From assembly GCF_013778505.1 (NCBI RefSeq), contig NZ_JAAOWU010000006.1, forward strand, positions 124,001 to 188,000: DNA of 64,000 nt, in the 5' to 3' direction. Origin of the DNA: Pseudomonas sivasensis. Its GTDB lineage: Bacteria; Pseudomonadota; Gammaproteobacteria; Pseudomonadales; Pseudomonadaceae. Positions within the stretch are counted from its first letter, which is position 1, and every line of letters begins with the position of its first letter. A program made the translations under genes and the position numbers. Below the pieces are notes generated by a model. The model did no database searches. It was given only the letters and a program-made list of their open reading frames with translations, and had not been told where the DNA came from. This document shows, in pieces, positions 34,387 to 43,636 of the stretch.

Positions 34387-35625
34387 ATGGCTATGAATCG
34401 TCGTGCTTTCCTGCGTGCATCTGCGATTTCCGCGGCTGCTGTGTCCACGTTGAGCCTCAAGAGTTTCTCGGCGTTTGCTGCCGACGACGCGATCAATATC
34501 GCCTCGCTGTATGACAACTCCGGCGGCCTCGACATCTACGGCAAACCCATCGTCGATGCGCTGACCTTCGCTGTCGAAGAACTCAACAGCGCCGGCGGCT
34601 TGCTCGGCCGCCCGCTCAACCTGATCAAGTACGACACTCAGTCGAACATGCAGCTTTACGCGCAATACGCCCAACAGGCCGCGCTCAAGGATCGCGCGGC
34701 GGTGGTGCACGCCGGTATCACGTCGGCGTCGCGGGAAGTGGTGCGTCCGGTGCTGGACCGCTACAAGACCCTGTATTTCTACAACAACCAATACGAAGGC
34801 GGCGTATGTGACCGCAACTTCTTCGGCACCGGTGTCACACCCGGCCAGACCGTGGAGAAGCTGGTGTCCCATGTCACCAAGAAGTGGGGCAAGAAGGTCT
34901 ACATCGTCGCGGCGGACTACAACTACGGGCAGATCGTCACCGCCTGGGTCAAGAAGTACGTCGAGCAAGCGGGCGGCGAAAGCGTCGGCATCGAGTTCTT
35001 CCCACTGGACGTGACCAACTTCGGCGCGACGATCTCGAAGATCCAGGAAGCCAAGCCGGACTTCGTCTGGTCGGCGCTGGTGGGCGGCGCGCACATGTCG
35101 TTCTATCGCCAGTGGAAAGCCGCAGGCATGACCGGCAAGCTGCCGATTGCCTCCACCACCTTCGCCGGCGGTAACGAGCACATCGTGCTGTCGCCGGAAG
35201 AATGCAACGGCATCCTGATCTGCCAGAACTATGTGCAGGAACTGGCCACGTCGCAGAACCAGGCGTTCGTCGAGCGCTTCCATAAGCGCTTCGGCGCGGA
35301 CTATCCGTACATCACCGAACTGGCCATGGGCGCTTACCAGGGCATGATGCTGTGGGCCGAAGGCGTGCGCCAGGCAGGTACGGTGGAGCGCATGGCCGTG
35401 ACCCAGGCCCTGGAAAAAGGCATCAGCCTGGACCTGCCCAGCGGCAAGGTCAGCATCGACCCGGCGACCCACCACTGTGTGCTCGACGTGCACATCGCCG
35501 AAGTCCGCGACCGCCGCCTGGAGGTGGTCGAAAGCTTCGCCCAGCAAGCGCCGTCCGACACCGCCGCGGTGTGCGACCTGGTGAAGAACCCGCGCGACGC
35601 CAAACAATACAGCATCGCGCTGTAA
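34387..35625 (+). CDS. Amide/urea-type ABC transporter substrate-binding protein
   Basis: This 412-residue periplasmic receptor resembles FmdD/UrtA of short-chain amide and urea transporters. It starts with a twin-arginine signal (MNRRAFLRASA...AFA, cleavage near residue 32), so it is exported folded. The peripla_BP_5 fold shows SLYDNSGGLDIYGKP at the mature start and FYNNQYEGGVCDRNFF near 133-148. AGGAG lies 8 bases before the ATG. It is the first gene of an operon with two permeases, two ATPases, an amidase and the AmiC/AmiR pair, so its ligand is probably an amide. Confidence 0.88.
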   Translation: MAMNRRAFLRASAISAAAVSTLSLKSFSAFAADDAINIASLYDNSGGLDIYGKPIVDALTFAVEELNSAGGLLGRPLNLIKYDTQSNMQLYAQYAQQAALKDRAAVVHAGITSASREVVRPVLDRYKTLYFYNNQYEGGVCDRNFFGTGVTPGQTVEKLVSHVTKKWGKKVYIVAADYNYGQIVTAWVKKYVEQAGGESVGIEFFPLDVTNFGATISKIQEAKPDFVWSALVGGAHMSFYRQWKAAGMTGKLPIASTTFAGGNEHIVLSPEECNGILICQNYVQELATSQNQAFVERFHKRFGADYPYITELAMGAYQGMMLWAEGVRQAGTVERMAVTQALEKGISLDLPSGKVSIDPATHHCVLDVHIAEVRDRRLEVVESFAQQAPSDTAAVCDLVKNPRDAKQYSIAL

Positions 35626-35635
35626 GGAGGCCGAC

Positions 35636-36505
35636 ATGGATTGGGCTGCCATTTTTTCCCTGCAAATCGTGGGCGCCATCGCCACGCTGGTGCTGCTGAG
35701 CATTGGCCTGGCGGTGGTGTTCGGAATGATGAAAATCATCAACCTCGCCCACGGTGAATTCATGATGCTCGGCGGTTACGTCGCCGTGCTCGCCACCCAC
35801 AACCTGCACGTACCGATCTGGATTTCGATCCTGGTGCTGGCGCCCTTGAGCGTGGGCCTGTTCGGCATGCTGGTTGAACGCCTGCTGGTGCGACACCTGT
35901 ATGGCCGCATGATCGACACCATGCTCGCCACTTGGGGCCTGAGCCTGGCACTGACCGGCGCCGCCACCATGCTGTTCGGCAACACGACGGTGGGCATCAG
36001 CTCGCCGTTGCCAGGCATCACCGTGGGCGCTTATCAAACCAGCGGCTACGGCCTGTTTGTGATCGCCGTGGCGGTCGCCGTGCTGCTGGGCATGTGGGCG
36101 CTGCTGCGGTTTACCCACTTCGGCCTGTGCGCCCGCGCCACCATGCAAAACGCCAAGATGGCCGCTGCACTCGGGGCCAATCCGGGACGGATCTACAGCC
36201 TGACCTTTGGCCTGGGCGCGGCGCTCGCGGGCTTGGGCGGTGCCGTGCTGGCGCCGCTTACCGGGGTGATTCCCACCCTCGGCGCCAGCTACATCGCCAA
36301 GGCCTTCATCACCGTGATCGGCGGCGGCAGCGCAGTGATCACCGGCACCCTCACCGCCGCCGGTGGCTTCGGCGTGATCAGCCAGGTGGTGACGTTCTTC
36401 AGCACTCCGGTGTTTGGTGAAGTGGCGTTGCTGCTGGCGGCCATTGTGCTGATTCGCGTACTGCCCCAGGGCATTACCGGTCGATTCTTTCGGAGGGCGT
36501 TCTGA
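35636..36505 (+). CDS. Branched-chain/amide ABC permease (LivH/UrtB type)
   Basis: This 289-residue membrane protein has about eight hydrophobic segments. The family marks FGMMKIINLAHGEFMMLGGYVA and GLCARATMQNAKMAAALGANPGRIYSLTFGLGAALAGLGG (the cytoplasmic coupling loop) are present. GGAGG precedes the start, 10 bases after the receptor gene; the stop overlaps the next start by one base. Confidence 0.93.
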   Translation: MDWAAIFSLQIVGAIATLVLLSIGLAVVFGMMKIINLAHGEFMMLGGYVAVLATHNLHVPIWISILVLAPLSVGLFGMLVERLLVRHLYGRMIDTMLATWGLSLALTGAATMLFGNTTVGISSPLPGITVGAYQTSGYGLFVIAVAVAVLLGMWALLRFTHFGLCARATMQNAKMAAALGANPGRIYSLTFGLGAALAGLGGAVLAPLTGVIPTLGASYIAKAFITVIGGGSAVITGTLTAAGGFGVISQVVTFFSTPVFGEVALLLAAIVLIRVLPQGITGRFFRRAF

Positions 36506-37530
36506 TGCCTGTTGATACCCGCACCCTGTTACCGGTGCTCGGCTGCGTCGTGGCTGCGCTGCTGGTGGCGGTCCTGCCACAGTGGCTGGATCTGTTTACC
36601 CTGCTGTCCTTGACCATCTACTTGGTGATGGCGCTGCTGGCCCTGAGCCTGGCGTTTATCTGGGGCTTCGGCGGCATCCTGTGCTTTGGTCAGGCGGCGT
36701 TTTTTGGCCTGGGCGCCTATGCCTATGCCATCGGTGTGCTGAACATCGGCGACAGCACTTGGCCGGTGCTGCTGGCCATCGCAGTGCCCGCCCTGGTCGC
36801 CGCCGCCATGGGTTACTTCATGTTCTACGGCGGCATCAGCGACGTGTACCTGGGGGTGATTACGCTGGCGGTCACGCTGATTCTGTTCAACGTGATGAAC
36901 TCCACCTCGGGCTCCGAATACCACATCGGCAGCGCACTGCTCGGCGGTTTCAACGGCATTCCGGCGATTCCCACCCTCAACATGCCGTTCAACCCTGAAC
37001 GTGTGCTCGAACCGGAAACCCTGTTTCAGGTAATCGGCGCCGCGCTGATCCTCTGTTACCTGGGGCTGCGCGGGCTGCTCGCCAGCCGCTTCGGCAAAGT
37101 GGTGGTGGCCATTCGTGAGAACGAACAGCGCGCCGGTTTGCTGGGCTATGACACGCGCCTGCACAAGTTGATCGTGTTCAGCCTGGGTGGCGGCATCGCC
37201 GGGCTCGCGGGTTGCCTGTTCGCCAACTGGGGCGCGTTTGTCAGCCCAGGCGTGTTCGGATTGGCGCAATCGGCGCAGATCATCATCTGGGTCATCGTCG
37301 GTGGCCGTGGCACCTTGTTCGGGCCGATCCTGGCGTGCATCGGCATCCAGGCGCTGATGGCGCGCCTCGGTGAACAGCAGCATGTGGACAGCGGCTTTGT
37401 ACTCGGCCTGATTCTGCTGGTGTTCGTCATGTTGCTGCCCCGTGGCTTGCTGCCGACCTTGACCGGTTGGGTAGCGCGTGTTTTCCAACGTCGCCCGCAA
37501 CCGACACCTGCACAGGAGCGCGCACTATGA
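36505..37530 (+). CDS. Branched-chain/amide ABC permease (LivM/UrtC type)
   Basis: This is the second membrane subunit, with 341 residues and about nine hydrophobic segments. The marks are WGFGGILCFGQAAFFGLGAYAYA and the coupling loop RFGKVVVAIRENEQRAGLLGYDT. Its start and stop overlap the neighbouring genes, so translation is coupled through the transporter set. Confidence 0.93.
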   Translation: MPVDTRTLLPVLGCVVAALLVAVLPQWLDLFTLLSLTIYLVMALLALSLAFIWGFGGILCFGQAAFFGLGAYAYAIGVLNIGDSTWPVLLAIAVPALVAAAMGYFMFYGGISDVYLGVITLAVTLILFNVMNSTSGSEYHIGSALLGGFNGIPAIPTLNMPFNPERVLEPETLFQVIGAALILCYLGLRGLLASRFGKVVVAIRENEQRAGLLGYDTRLHKLIVFSLGGGIAGLAGCLFANWGAFVSPGVFGLAQSAQIIIWVIVGGRGTLFGPILACIGIQALMARLGEQQHVDSGFVLGLILLVFVMLLPRGLLPTLTGWVARVFQRRPQPTPAQERAL

Positions 37531-38249
37531 GCCTGTTGCAAACCCAAGGCCTGGGCGTCAGCTTCGGCGGCGTTCACGCGGTCAAAGCCGTGGATTTCAC
37601 CCTCAAAAGCGGCGAACTGCGTTGCCTGATCGGCCCCAATGGCGCCGGCAAAAGCACCTTCTTCAAGATGCTCAGCGGCCAACTCAAACCCACGCGCGGC
37701 GTATGCCACTTCAAGGGCCAGCGCATTTCAGGGCTGGCGCCGCACCATGTCGCCCGGCTCGGCATCGGCATCAAAACCCAGGCCCCCAGCGTCTTCGACG
37801 GCCTGGATGTGCTGGAAAACCTGCGCTTGGCCGCCAGTCGCCGACAAGCGCCAAACGAAGCCCGCGCCACTGCCGAGCAGACCCTGGAACGCATCGGCCT
37901 GGTCGACTTGCGCGCACGCCTGGTGGGCGACCTGGCCCACGGCCAACGCCAATGGGTGGAGCTGGGCATGATCCTCGCCTCGCGCCCGGAGTTGGTATTA
38001 CTGGACGAACCCGCCGCCGGCATGACGTACCAGGAAGTGCGCAAGACCGCCGCGCTGATCAAAGAAATCAACGCCCACAGCACCGTGGTGGTGGTCGAGC
38101 ACGACATGGAGTTCATCCGCCTGATCGCAGGCACCGTCACCGTGTTCAACCAAGGCGCAATCCTCGCCCAAGGCAGCTTTGCCGAAGTGACCCAGGACCC
38201 GGCCGTGCGCGAAGCGTACTTGGGCAAGCAGGAGATCAAACATGCTTGA
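37527..38249 (+). CDS. ABC transporter ATP-binding protein (LivG/UrtD type)
   Basis: The 240-residue ATPase has GPNGAGKSTFFKML, GDLAHGQRQWVELGM (LivG-type signature) and LVLLDEPAAGMTYQE, plus the long loop between A and signature motifs. The ATG overlaps the upstream permease stop (ATGA); the open frame reaching 37467 is a shadow. Confidence 0.93.
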   Translation: MSLLQTQGLGVSFGGVHAVKAVDFTLKSGELRCLIGPNGAGKSTFFKMLSGQLKPTRGVCHFKGQRISGLAPHHVARLGIGIKTQAPSVFDGLDVLENLRLAASRRQAPNEARATAEQTLERIGLVDLRARLVGDLAHGQRQWVELGMILASRPELVLLDEPAAGMTYQEVRKTAALIKEINAHSTVVVVEHDMEFIRLIAGTVTVFNQGAILAQGSFAEVTQDPAVREAYLGKQEIKHA

Positions 38250-38946
38250 AGTCATCGGTCTATCCGCCGGTTATGGGCGTATTCCCGTGTTGCGTGACAT
38301 CCGCTTGAGCTGTGCCGCCAACACCTGCGTCGGTGTACTGGGTCGCAATGGCATGGGCAAGACCACCCTGTTGCGCGCCTTAATGGGCGAAATCCCCGCC
38401 ATGGCCGGCAGCCTGCATTTTGCCGGAGAAGACTTAAGCAAAGCCGCCGCCCACCAACGCGCCCGCGCCGGCATCGGCTATGTGCCCCAGGGCCGGCAGA
38501 TATTCCCGTACCTGAGCGTGCGGGAAAACCTGCGCATGGGCTGCGTGAAGGACTTCGCCGCAGCCGACGCCACCATCGAACGCATCCTCGCGTACTTCCC
38601 GCGCCTGCACCGCTTGCTCGACCAGCCCGGTGGCGCGCTGTCCGGCGGAGAGCAACAACTGCTGGCCCTCGCACGCTGCCTGTGCGGCAACCCGAAAATC
38701 ATCCTGCTGGACGAGCCCACCGAGGGCATCCAGCCATCGATCTGCGACGAAATCATTGAAACCCTGCAGCGCCTGCGTGTGGAACAGAATCTGGCGGTGA
38801 TCCTGGTGGAACAGGACATCGAATTTCTCAGTGCCCTGTCCGACCGCATTCTGATCATCGAGAACGGCCAACTGGTGGACGAGGTCGACCCGGCTCACAC
38901 CAGCGCCGAAGCCATCGCTGAGCGCTTCATGGGCTTTCATGCATAA
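38242..38946 (+). CDS. ABC transporter ATP-binding protein (LivF/UrtE type)
   Basis: The 234-residue second ATPase has GRNGMGKTTLLRALMG, LSGGEQQLLALARCL and ILLDEPTEGIQPSI, typical of LivF/UrtE. It overlaps the upstream gene by 8 bases and ends 10 bases before the amidase gene. The five-gene transporter is therefore complete. Confidence 0.93.
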   Translation: MLEVIGLSAGYGRIPVLRDIRLSCAANTCVGVLGRNGMGKTTLLRALMGEIPAMAGSLHFAGEDLSKAAAHQRARAGIGYVPQGRQIFPYLSVRENLRMGCVKDFAAADATIERILAYFPRLHRLLDQPGGALSGGEQQLLALARCLCGNPKIILLDEPTEGIQPSICDEIIETLQRLRVEQNLAVILVEQDIEFLSALSDRILIIENGQLVDEVDPAHTSAEAIAERFMGFHA

Positions 38947-38956
38947 GGAACCTGCC

Positions 38957-40471
38957 ATGTCTATTCAACGCCCTACCCTGGCCGATCTCACCGAAGTCGG
39001 CCACAGCCTTGGCCTGCAAATGGCCGAGCCGCTGCTGCACGAATACGCGAACATTCTCGACGCCGTGTGGCAGGACTACGACCGCCTGGATGGCATCGCC
39101 AACCCGCCATTGCCCCCCCGTTACCCTCGCGGCCCTGGCCAGGTGCCGCAGCACAACCCTTACAACGCCTGGTACGTACGCACCGAGATTCAGGGGGCAC
39201 CAACGGGCAAGTTGGCCGGCAAGCGCGTGGCGCTCAAGGATAATATCTGCCTGGCCGGCGTGCCGATGATGAACGGTGCATCGACCCTGCAGGGCTACGT
39301 GCCGGACATTGACGCCACTGTCGCGACACGTGTGTTGGACGCTGCCGGACAGATTCTGGGCAAGGCCCATTGCGAGTTCTTTTGTGTGTCGGGCAGCAGC
39401 CATACCAACGCCACCGGCGCAGTGCACAACCCGCGTAATCCGGGGCATTCCACCGGCGGTTCGTCGTCGGGCTGCGCGGCGCTGATCGCGGCCGGCGAAG
39501 TGGATCTGGGCATCGGCACTGACCAGGGCGGTTCGGTCCGCATTCCGGCGGCCTACTCCGGTATCTACGGCATGAAGCCGACCCATGGGTTGATCCCCTA
39601 CACCGGGATCATGCCCATCGAGATGACCCTGGACCACGCCGGCATCATGAGTGCCAACCTCGCCGACAACGCGCTGCTCTTGGAAGTGCTGGCCGGCGCC
39701 GATGGCCTCGACCCCAGGCAGGACCGCGTCGTGCCGACCGAAGCTTATACACAGGCCCTCGGCAAAGGCTGCAAGGGCCTGCGGATCGGTGTGGTGCGCG
39801 AGGGCTTCGGGCATGCCAACTCCGAGGCCGATGTGGACGCGGCGGTGCGCCGTGCCGCTGCGTTGTTCGTAGACCTCGGGGCACGGGTGGAGGGCATCTC
39901 GATACCGCTGCACGCCCTGGGCCACGCCATCTGGACACCCATCGCGGTGGAAGGCACCACCCAATTGCTGCGCGGCTACAATTACGGCTCGAATTGGAAA
40001 GGCCTGTACGTAGAGAGCCTGATGAACGCACAGCAAGACTGGCAGACCCAGGCTGGGCAATTCCCGCACGACCTGAAAACCTGCCTGCTGGCCGGTGAAT
40101 ACGCGTACACCCGTTTTGGCGGCCAGTACTACGCCAAGGCTCAGAATGCTGCACGGCAATTACGTGCGGCCTACGACCAGCAATTGCAGGACTTCGATGT
40201 GCTGCTGATGCCCACCGTACCGCTCAAGGCGCCAACATTGCCGACAGCAGACGCCTCACCCAGCGAGTGGGTGCAACGGGCCCTGGAAATGAACGCGAAC
40301 ACCGCGCCCTTCGACGTTACCGGCCACCCTGCCCTGTCACTCCCGTGTGGGCTTGCCAGTGGCCTGCCAGTGGGCATGATGCTGGTGGCGCGGGACTACG
40401 ACGAAGCCACGCTGTACCAGGTCGCGCACGCCTTTGAACAACATATCGACTGGGAAAGCCTGATTTCATGA
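38957..40471 (+). CDS. Amidase-signature family amidase
   Basis: This cytoplasmic hydrolase of 504 residues converts an amide to its carboxylate and ammonia. The Ser-cisSer-Lys triad is visible: K94 (VALKDNICLAG), S169 (GHSTGGSSSG) and nucleophile S193 (GTDQGGSVRIPAA), with the usual 24-residue Ser-Ser spacing. It belongs to a different fold from the nitrilase-like AmiE of P. aeruginosa, although its regulators are AmiC and AmiR homologues. AAGGA lies 7 bases before the ATG at 38957; an ATG at 38939 overlaps the ATPase gene. The exact amide is unknown. Confidence 0.92.
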   Translation: MSIQRPTLADLTEVGHSLGLQMAEPLLHEYANILDAVWQDYDRLDGIANPPLPPRYPRGPGQVPQHNPYNAWYVRTEIQGAPTGKLAGKRVALKDNICLAGVPMMNGASTLQGYVPDIDATVATRVLDAAGQILGKAHCEFFCVSGSSHTNATGAVHNPRNPGHSTGGSSSGCAALIAAGEVDLGIGTDQGGSVRIPAAYSGIYGMKPTHGLIPYTGIMPIEMTLDHAGIMSANLADNALLLEVLAGADGLDPRQDRVVPTEAYTQALGKGCKGLRIGVVREGFGHANSEADVDAAVRRAAALFVDLGARVEGISIPLHALGHAIWTPIAVEGTTQLLRGYNYGSNWKGLYVESLMNAQQDWQTQAGQFPHDLKTCLLAGEYAYTRFGGQYYAKAQNAARQLRAAYDQQLQDFDVLLMPTVPLKAPTLPTADASPSEWVQRALEMNANTAPFDVTGHPALSLPCGLASGLPVGMMLVARDYDEATLYQVAHAFEQHIDWESLIS

Positions 40472-41592
40472 GCGCCTCTGACTACAAAGTCGGCCTGCTG
40501 TTTTCCGAGAGCAGCCTTACCGCTGCCTCGGAAACCACCCAGGCCAATGCCACCCACCTGGCGATCGCCGAGGTCAACGACGCCGGCGGCATCCACGGAC
40601 GACCACTGGTGCCAGTGGACGGCCATCCCGGCGCGGAACCGTCGGACTACCGCGACAGCGCCCTGCGCCTGTGTGACGAGCACCAGGTGCAGGTGTTGTT
40701 CGGCACCCACATGTCGAGCACCCGCAAAGTGGTGTTGCCGGTGGTCGAGAGCCGCCGCCGACTGCTGTTCTACCCGACCCTCTACGAAGGGTTTGAATAC
40801 TCACCCTGGTGTTACTACACCGGTTCCGCACCGAACCAGAACTCAGTCCAACTGGCGCAGTACGTACTGGCGCATTTCGGCAACCGCGTGCTGTTTGTCG
40901 GTGGCTCCTACGTGTACCCGTTCGAGTCCAACCGCATCATGCGCGAACTGTTCGAACAGGCCGGTGGCGAAGTGGTGGACGAGATCTACTTGCCGTTCCA
41001 CGCCACCGCCGAGGACTTCGAACGGGTGATGCAACGGGCGCGGGCCACGGCACCGGATGCGATCTACTCGACCATCGTCGGCAGCGATATTCCGGCCCTG
41101 CACCGCGCGTACCGACAGGCCGGTTTCGACCCGGCGTGCATGCCCATCGTCAGCCTCGCGACCAACGAGGTCGACGTGTTGCACATGAGCGATGAAGAGG
41201 CCGAGGGGCATGTGTCGGCGGCGCCGTGGTTCTCCAGCCTGGCGACGCCTGCCAGCCAGGCGTTCGTCGCACGTTACCGAGCGCGCTTCGGTGACACGGC
41301 GCCGCTGACGGCGGGCGGTGAGGCGGCCTACTTCCAGGTGCATCTGTTCGCCGAGGCAGCGCGGCGGGCCGAGGGTTCGTCCATCGAAGCGCTGCGCAAG
41401 GCCTTGGCCGGTGCGCAGCTCGACGCGCCCCAGGGCCGCGTGCAGATCGACCCGGACACCCAGCACACTTGGCTGTGGCCTCGTATTGCGCGTCTCGACC
41501 ACCAACGCCGTTTCGAGCTGGTGGTGCAGAGCGAGCAGCCGGTGAAACCCAGCCCTTACATGGTCGATTACCAGCTGGATGTGCAGCCATGA
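40468..41592 (+). CDS. AmiC-like cytoplasmic amide sensor
   Basis: The 374-residue periplasmic-binding-fold protein lacks a signal peptide (starts MSASDYKVGLLFSESS), as in AmiC, which binds amides in the cytoplasm and holds AmiR inactive. Conserved stretches include VLFGTHMSSTRKVVLPVVE and LLFYPTLYEGFEYSPWCYYTGSAPNQNS. It overlaps the amidase stop by four bases. In P. aeruginosa, ligand binding to AmiC frees AmiR for antitermination; the same is inferred here. Confidence 0.9.
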   Translation: MSASDYKVGLLFSESSLTAASETTQANATHLAIAEVNDAGGIHGRPLVPVDGHPGAEPSDYRDSALRLCDEHQVQVLFGTHMSSTRKVVLPVVESRRRLLFYPTLYEGFEYSPWCYYTGSAPNQNSVQLAQYVLAHFGNRVLFVGGSYVYPFESNRIMRELFEQAGGEVVDEIYLPFHATAEDFERVMQRARATAPDAIYSTIVGSDIPALHRAYRQAGFDPACMPIVSLATNEVDVLHMSDEEAEGHVSAAPWFSSLATPASQAFVARYRARFGDTAPLTAGGEAAYFQVHLFAEAARRAEGSSIEALRKALAGAQLDAPQGRVQIDPDTQHTWLWPRIARLDHQRRFELVVQSEQPVKPSPYMVDYQLDVQP

Positions 41593-41608
41593 ACAGTGGG
41601 AGTGCGAG

Positions 41609-42211
41609 ATGACCCAGGCACCTTCGCTGTTGCGCGAACTCAAGGGCCTGCGCGTGCTGGTGATTCACCCGGTAGATGCCGAGGCCCGCGTGGTGCTGGA
41701 CCAGTTGCAGCGCATCGGTTGCATCGTTGAGCAATGCTGGCCGGTGCCTGCGCATTTGCCGGAGCACACCGATGTGGTCCTGCTCGCCGTGGAACTCAGC
41801 CAGCGCCTGAATACCCAGGCGCTGGTGGAAGGTTTGAGCGAACAGGCCCCGCCGATCATTGCCGTGGTGGGCTATGAAAACCCGTCGATGTTGCAACTGG
41901 TGCTGGAAACCCAGCCGGCAGCCGTGATCGAGCGCCCACTGCGACCCTTCGGCTTGTTAACCCAATTACTGATGGCCCGCGCTGCCTGGCGTGCGCGCAT
42001 CGACATGCTGGCGCAACTGCGCAAATTACAGACCCGTCAACCGGCGGTGTCGAAGATCTCCATGGCCAAGGCCCTGCTCATGGCCCGCCATCGCATCGGC
42101 GAAAACGACGCTCACCGGCGCCTGCAACGCGATGCCATGGCCAGCCGCACCAGCATGGAAGCGGTGGCCCAGACGATCATCGATGCCGGCCTGCCCCCTC
42201 AATCAGAATAA
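41609..42211 (+). CDS. AmiR-like ANTAR transcription antiterminator
   Basis: The 200-residue protein has an N-terminal pseudo-receiver domain (about 10-125), a helical dimerisation stretch and a C-terminal ANTAR RNA-binding domain (about 140-195: KISMAKALLMARHRIGENDAHRRLQRDAMASRTSMEAVAQTII). AmiR binds hexaloop hairpins in its leader and prevents termination. A matching leader lies at the head of this operon. The start at 41609 has GGGAG upstream; the frame from 41579 overlaps the AmiC gene. Confidence 0.92.
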   Translation: MTQAPSLLRELKGLRVLVIHPVDAEARVVLDQLQRIGCIVEQCWPVPAHLPEHTDVVLLAVELSQRLNTQALVEGLSEQAPPIIAVVGYENPSMLQLVLETQPAAVIERPLRPFGLLTQLLMARAAWRARIDMLAQLRKLQTRQPAVSKISMAKALLMARHRIGENDAHRRLQRDAMASRTSMEAVAQTIIDAGLPPQSE

Positions 42212-42224
42212 GCAGAGGTTATTC

Positions 42225-43376
42225 ATGCAAGCATTCAACTTCAGCACCACCGCGCACCTGATCTGCGCCAGCGGCGCCGCCGACCAATTGGCCGAACAGT
42301 GCGCCGCCCGTGGTGCACGCAACGTATTACTGGTCACCGACGCAGGCATCCTGCGCCACAACCTGCTGGATTCAGTCTTGCCCGGTTTCACCGCTGCGGG
42401 GATCAACCTGCAGGTGTACAGCGACGTCCTCGCCGACCCGGCCGAAGAGCTGGTGCTGGCGGCCACTGAACAAGCACGTGCAATCGGTGCCGACCTGATC
42501 GTCGGCTTCGGCGGCGGCAGCTCCATGGACACCGCCAAGCTGGTCGCCTACCTGGCACACCCCGAGCAACGCCAGACCTTGAGCGACATCTACGGCGTCA
42601 ACCAGGCCAACGGCGCGCGTCTGCCGTTGATCCAGGTGCCGACCACGGCCGGGACCGGTTCTGAAGTCACGCCGATTTCCATCGTCACTACCGCCACTGG
42701 TAAATCCGGCGTGGTGTCCCAGCAACTGCTGCCGGACCTGGCGATCCTTGACGCACAACTGACCGTCGGCCTGCCCGGCCCGGTCACCGCTGCCACCGGC
42801 ATCGACGCGATGGTGCACGCCATCGAGGCCTACACCAGCAAGTTGCGTAAAAACCCGATCTCGGACCTGCTGGCCCGTGAAGCCCTGCGCCTGCTCAGCG
42901 CCAACCTTGAGCAAGCCGTGCGCGCGCCGCAGGACCTTGAAGCGCGCCAGGCCATGCTGCTGGGCGCTTGCCTGGCCGGCCAGGCTTTCGCCAACGCGCC
43001 GGTCGCGGCGGTGCATGCATTGGCTTACCCGCTGGGCATCACATTCCACCTGCCCCACGGGCTGTCCAACGCACTGGTTCTCAACCCGGTGCTGACCTTC
43101 AATCTGTCCCACGCCCATGCGCTCTACGCCGAACTGGCGCCGTGCGTACTGGGTGAGCGTCTGCTGCCAGGAGATGGCGCCGCACAACTGATTGAAGAAT
43201 TGCGCAGGATTCACGAAGCGGTCGGGCTGCCTTTGCGCTTGAGAGACGCCGGAGTCACTTTGGAAAGCCTGCCGGAGCTGGCCCGCAGTGCGATGCAACA
43301 ACAGCGACTGCTGGTGAACAATCCACGGCCCGTGCTTGAGGAGGACGCGTTGGCGATTTATACCGCAGCCTATTGA
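42225..43376 (+). CDS. Iron-containing alcohol dehydrogenase family protein
   Basis: The 383-residue protein is of the group III metal-dependent alcohol dehydrogenase family. It shows the nucleotide-binding GGGSSMDTAK, the TTAGTGSEVT motif and metal ligands in GIDAMVHAIEAYTS and in the HALAYPLGITFHLPHGLSNALVL stretch. AGAGG precedes the ATG by about 7 bases, 13 bases after amiR. In this operon it may process an alcohol or semialdehyde derived from the amide substrate; the substrate is unknown. Confidence 0.9.
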   Translation: MQAFNFSTTAHLICASGAADQLAEQCAARGARNVLLVTDAGILRHNLLDSVLPGFTAAGINLQVYSDVLADPAEELVLAATEQARAIGADLIVGFGGGSSMDTAKLVAYLAHPEQRQTLSDIYGVNQANGARLPLIQVPTTAGTGSEVTPISIVTTATGKSGVVSQQLLPDLAILDAQLTVGLPGPVTAATGIDAMVHAIEAYTSKLRKNPISDLLAREALRLLSANLEQAVRAPQDLEARQAMLLGACLAGQAFANAPVAAVHALAYPLGITFHLPHGLSNALVLNPVLTFNLSHAHALYAELAPCVLGERLLPGDGAAQLIEELRRIHEAVGLPLRLRDAGVTLESLPELARSAMQQQRLLVNNPRPVLEEDALAIYTAAY

Positions 43377-43525
43377 AAATCTGGCGTGGCAACTTCGCCA
43401 ATCTGGACCTCGGGCTGGACTTCAACCTGGGCCGATCCTGGCAAATGGGCGTCTCCTACAAGACCGCTCTGGGTAGCGACGAACGAAACGACACCTTCCG
43501 CATCGGCGTGGATGGCAAGTTCTGA
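43376..43525 (+). pseudogene. Autotransporter beta-barrel C-terminal remnant
   Basis: Starting at the last base of the dehydrogenase stop codon, a frame reads WRGNFANLDLGLDFNLGRSW, MGVSYKTALGS and ends RIGVDGKF with a terminal Phe. This is the last strands of an autotransporter beta-barrel, the part recognised by the Bam machinery. There is no start, signal peptide or passenger domain, so it is a decayed gene or the scar of a recombination. It marks a breakpoint next to the FecI/FecR cluster. Confidence 0.75.
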
Positions 43526-43543
43526 CGCGCTTACTGGTGATAG

Positions 43544-43580
43544 CAGTGGGTCAGTCAATGCAACAGTGACTGACCCACTG
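43544..43580 (+). terminator. Strong inverted repeat after autotransporter remnant
   Basis: CAGTGGGTCAGTCA (43544-43557) pairs perfectly with TGACTGACCCACTG (43567-43580) around a 9-base loop. It lacks a T-run but is positioned as the terminator of the remnant gene. Confidence 0.7.
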
Positions 43581-43636
43581 TAAGGGCGGAGCCCTAGGCC
43601 GCCGTTACCGCAGCAACGGATATGTACCCAACCCGC

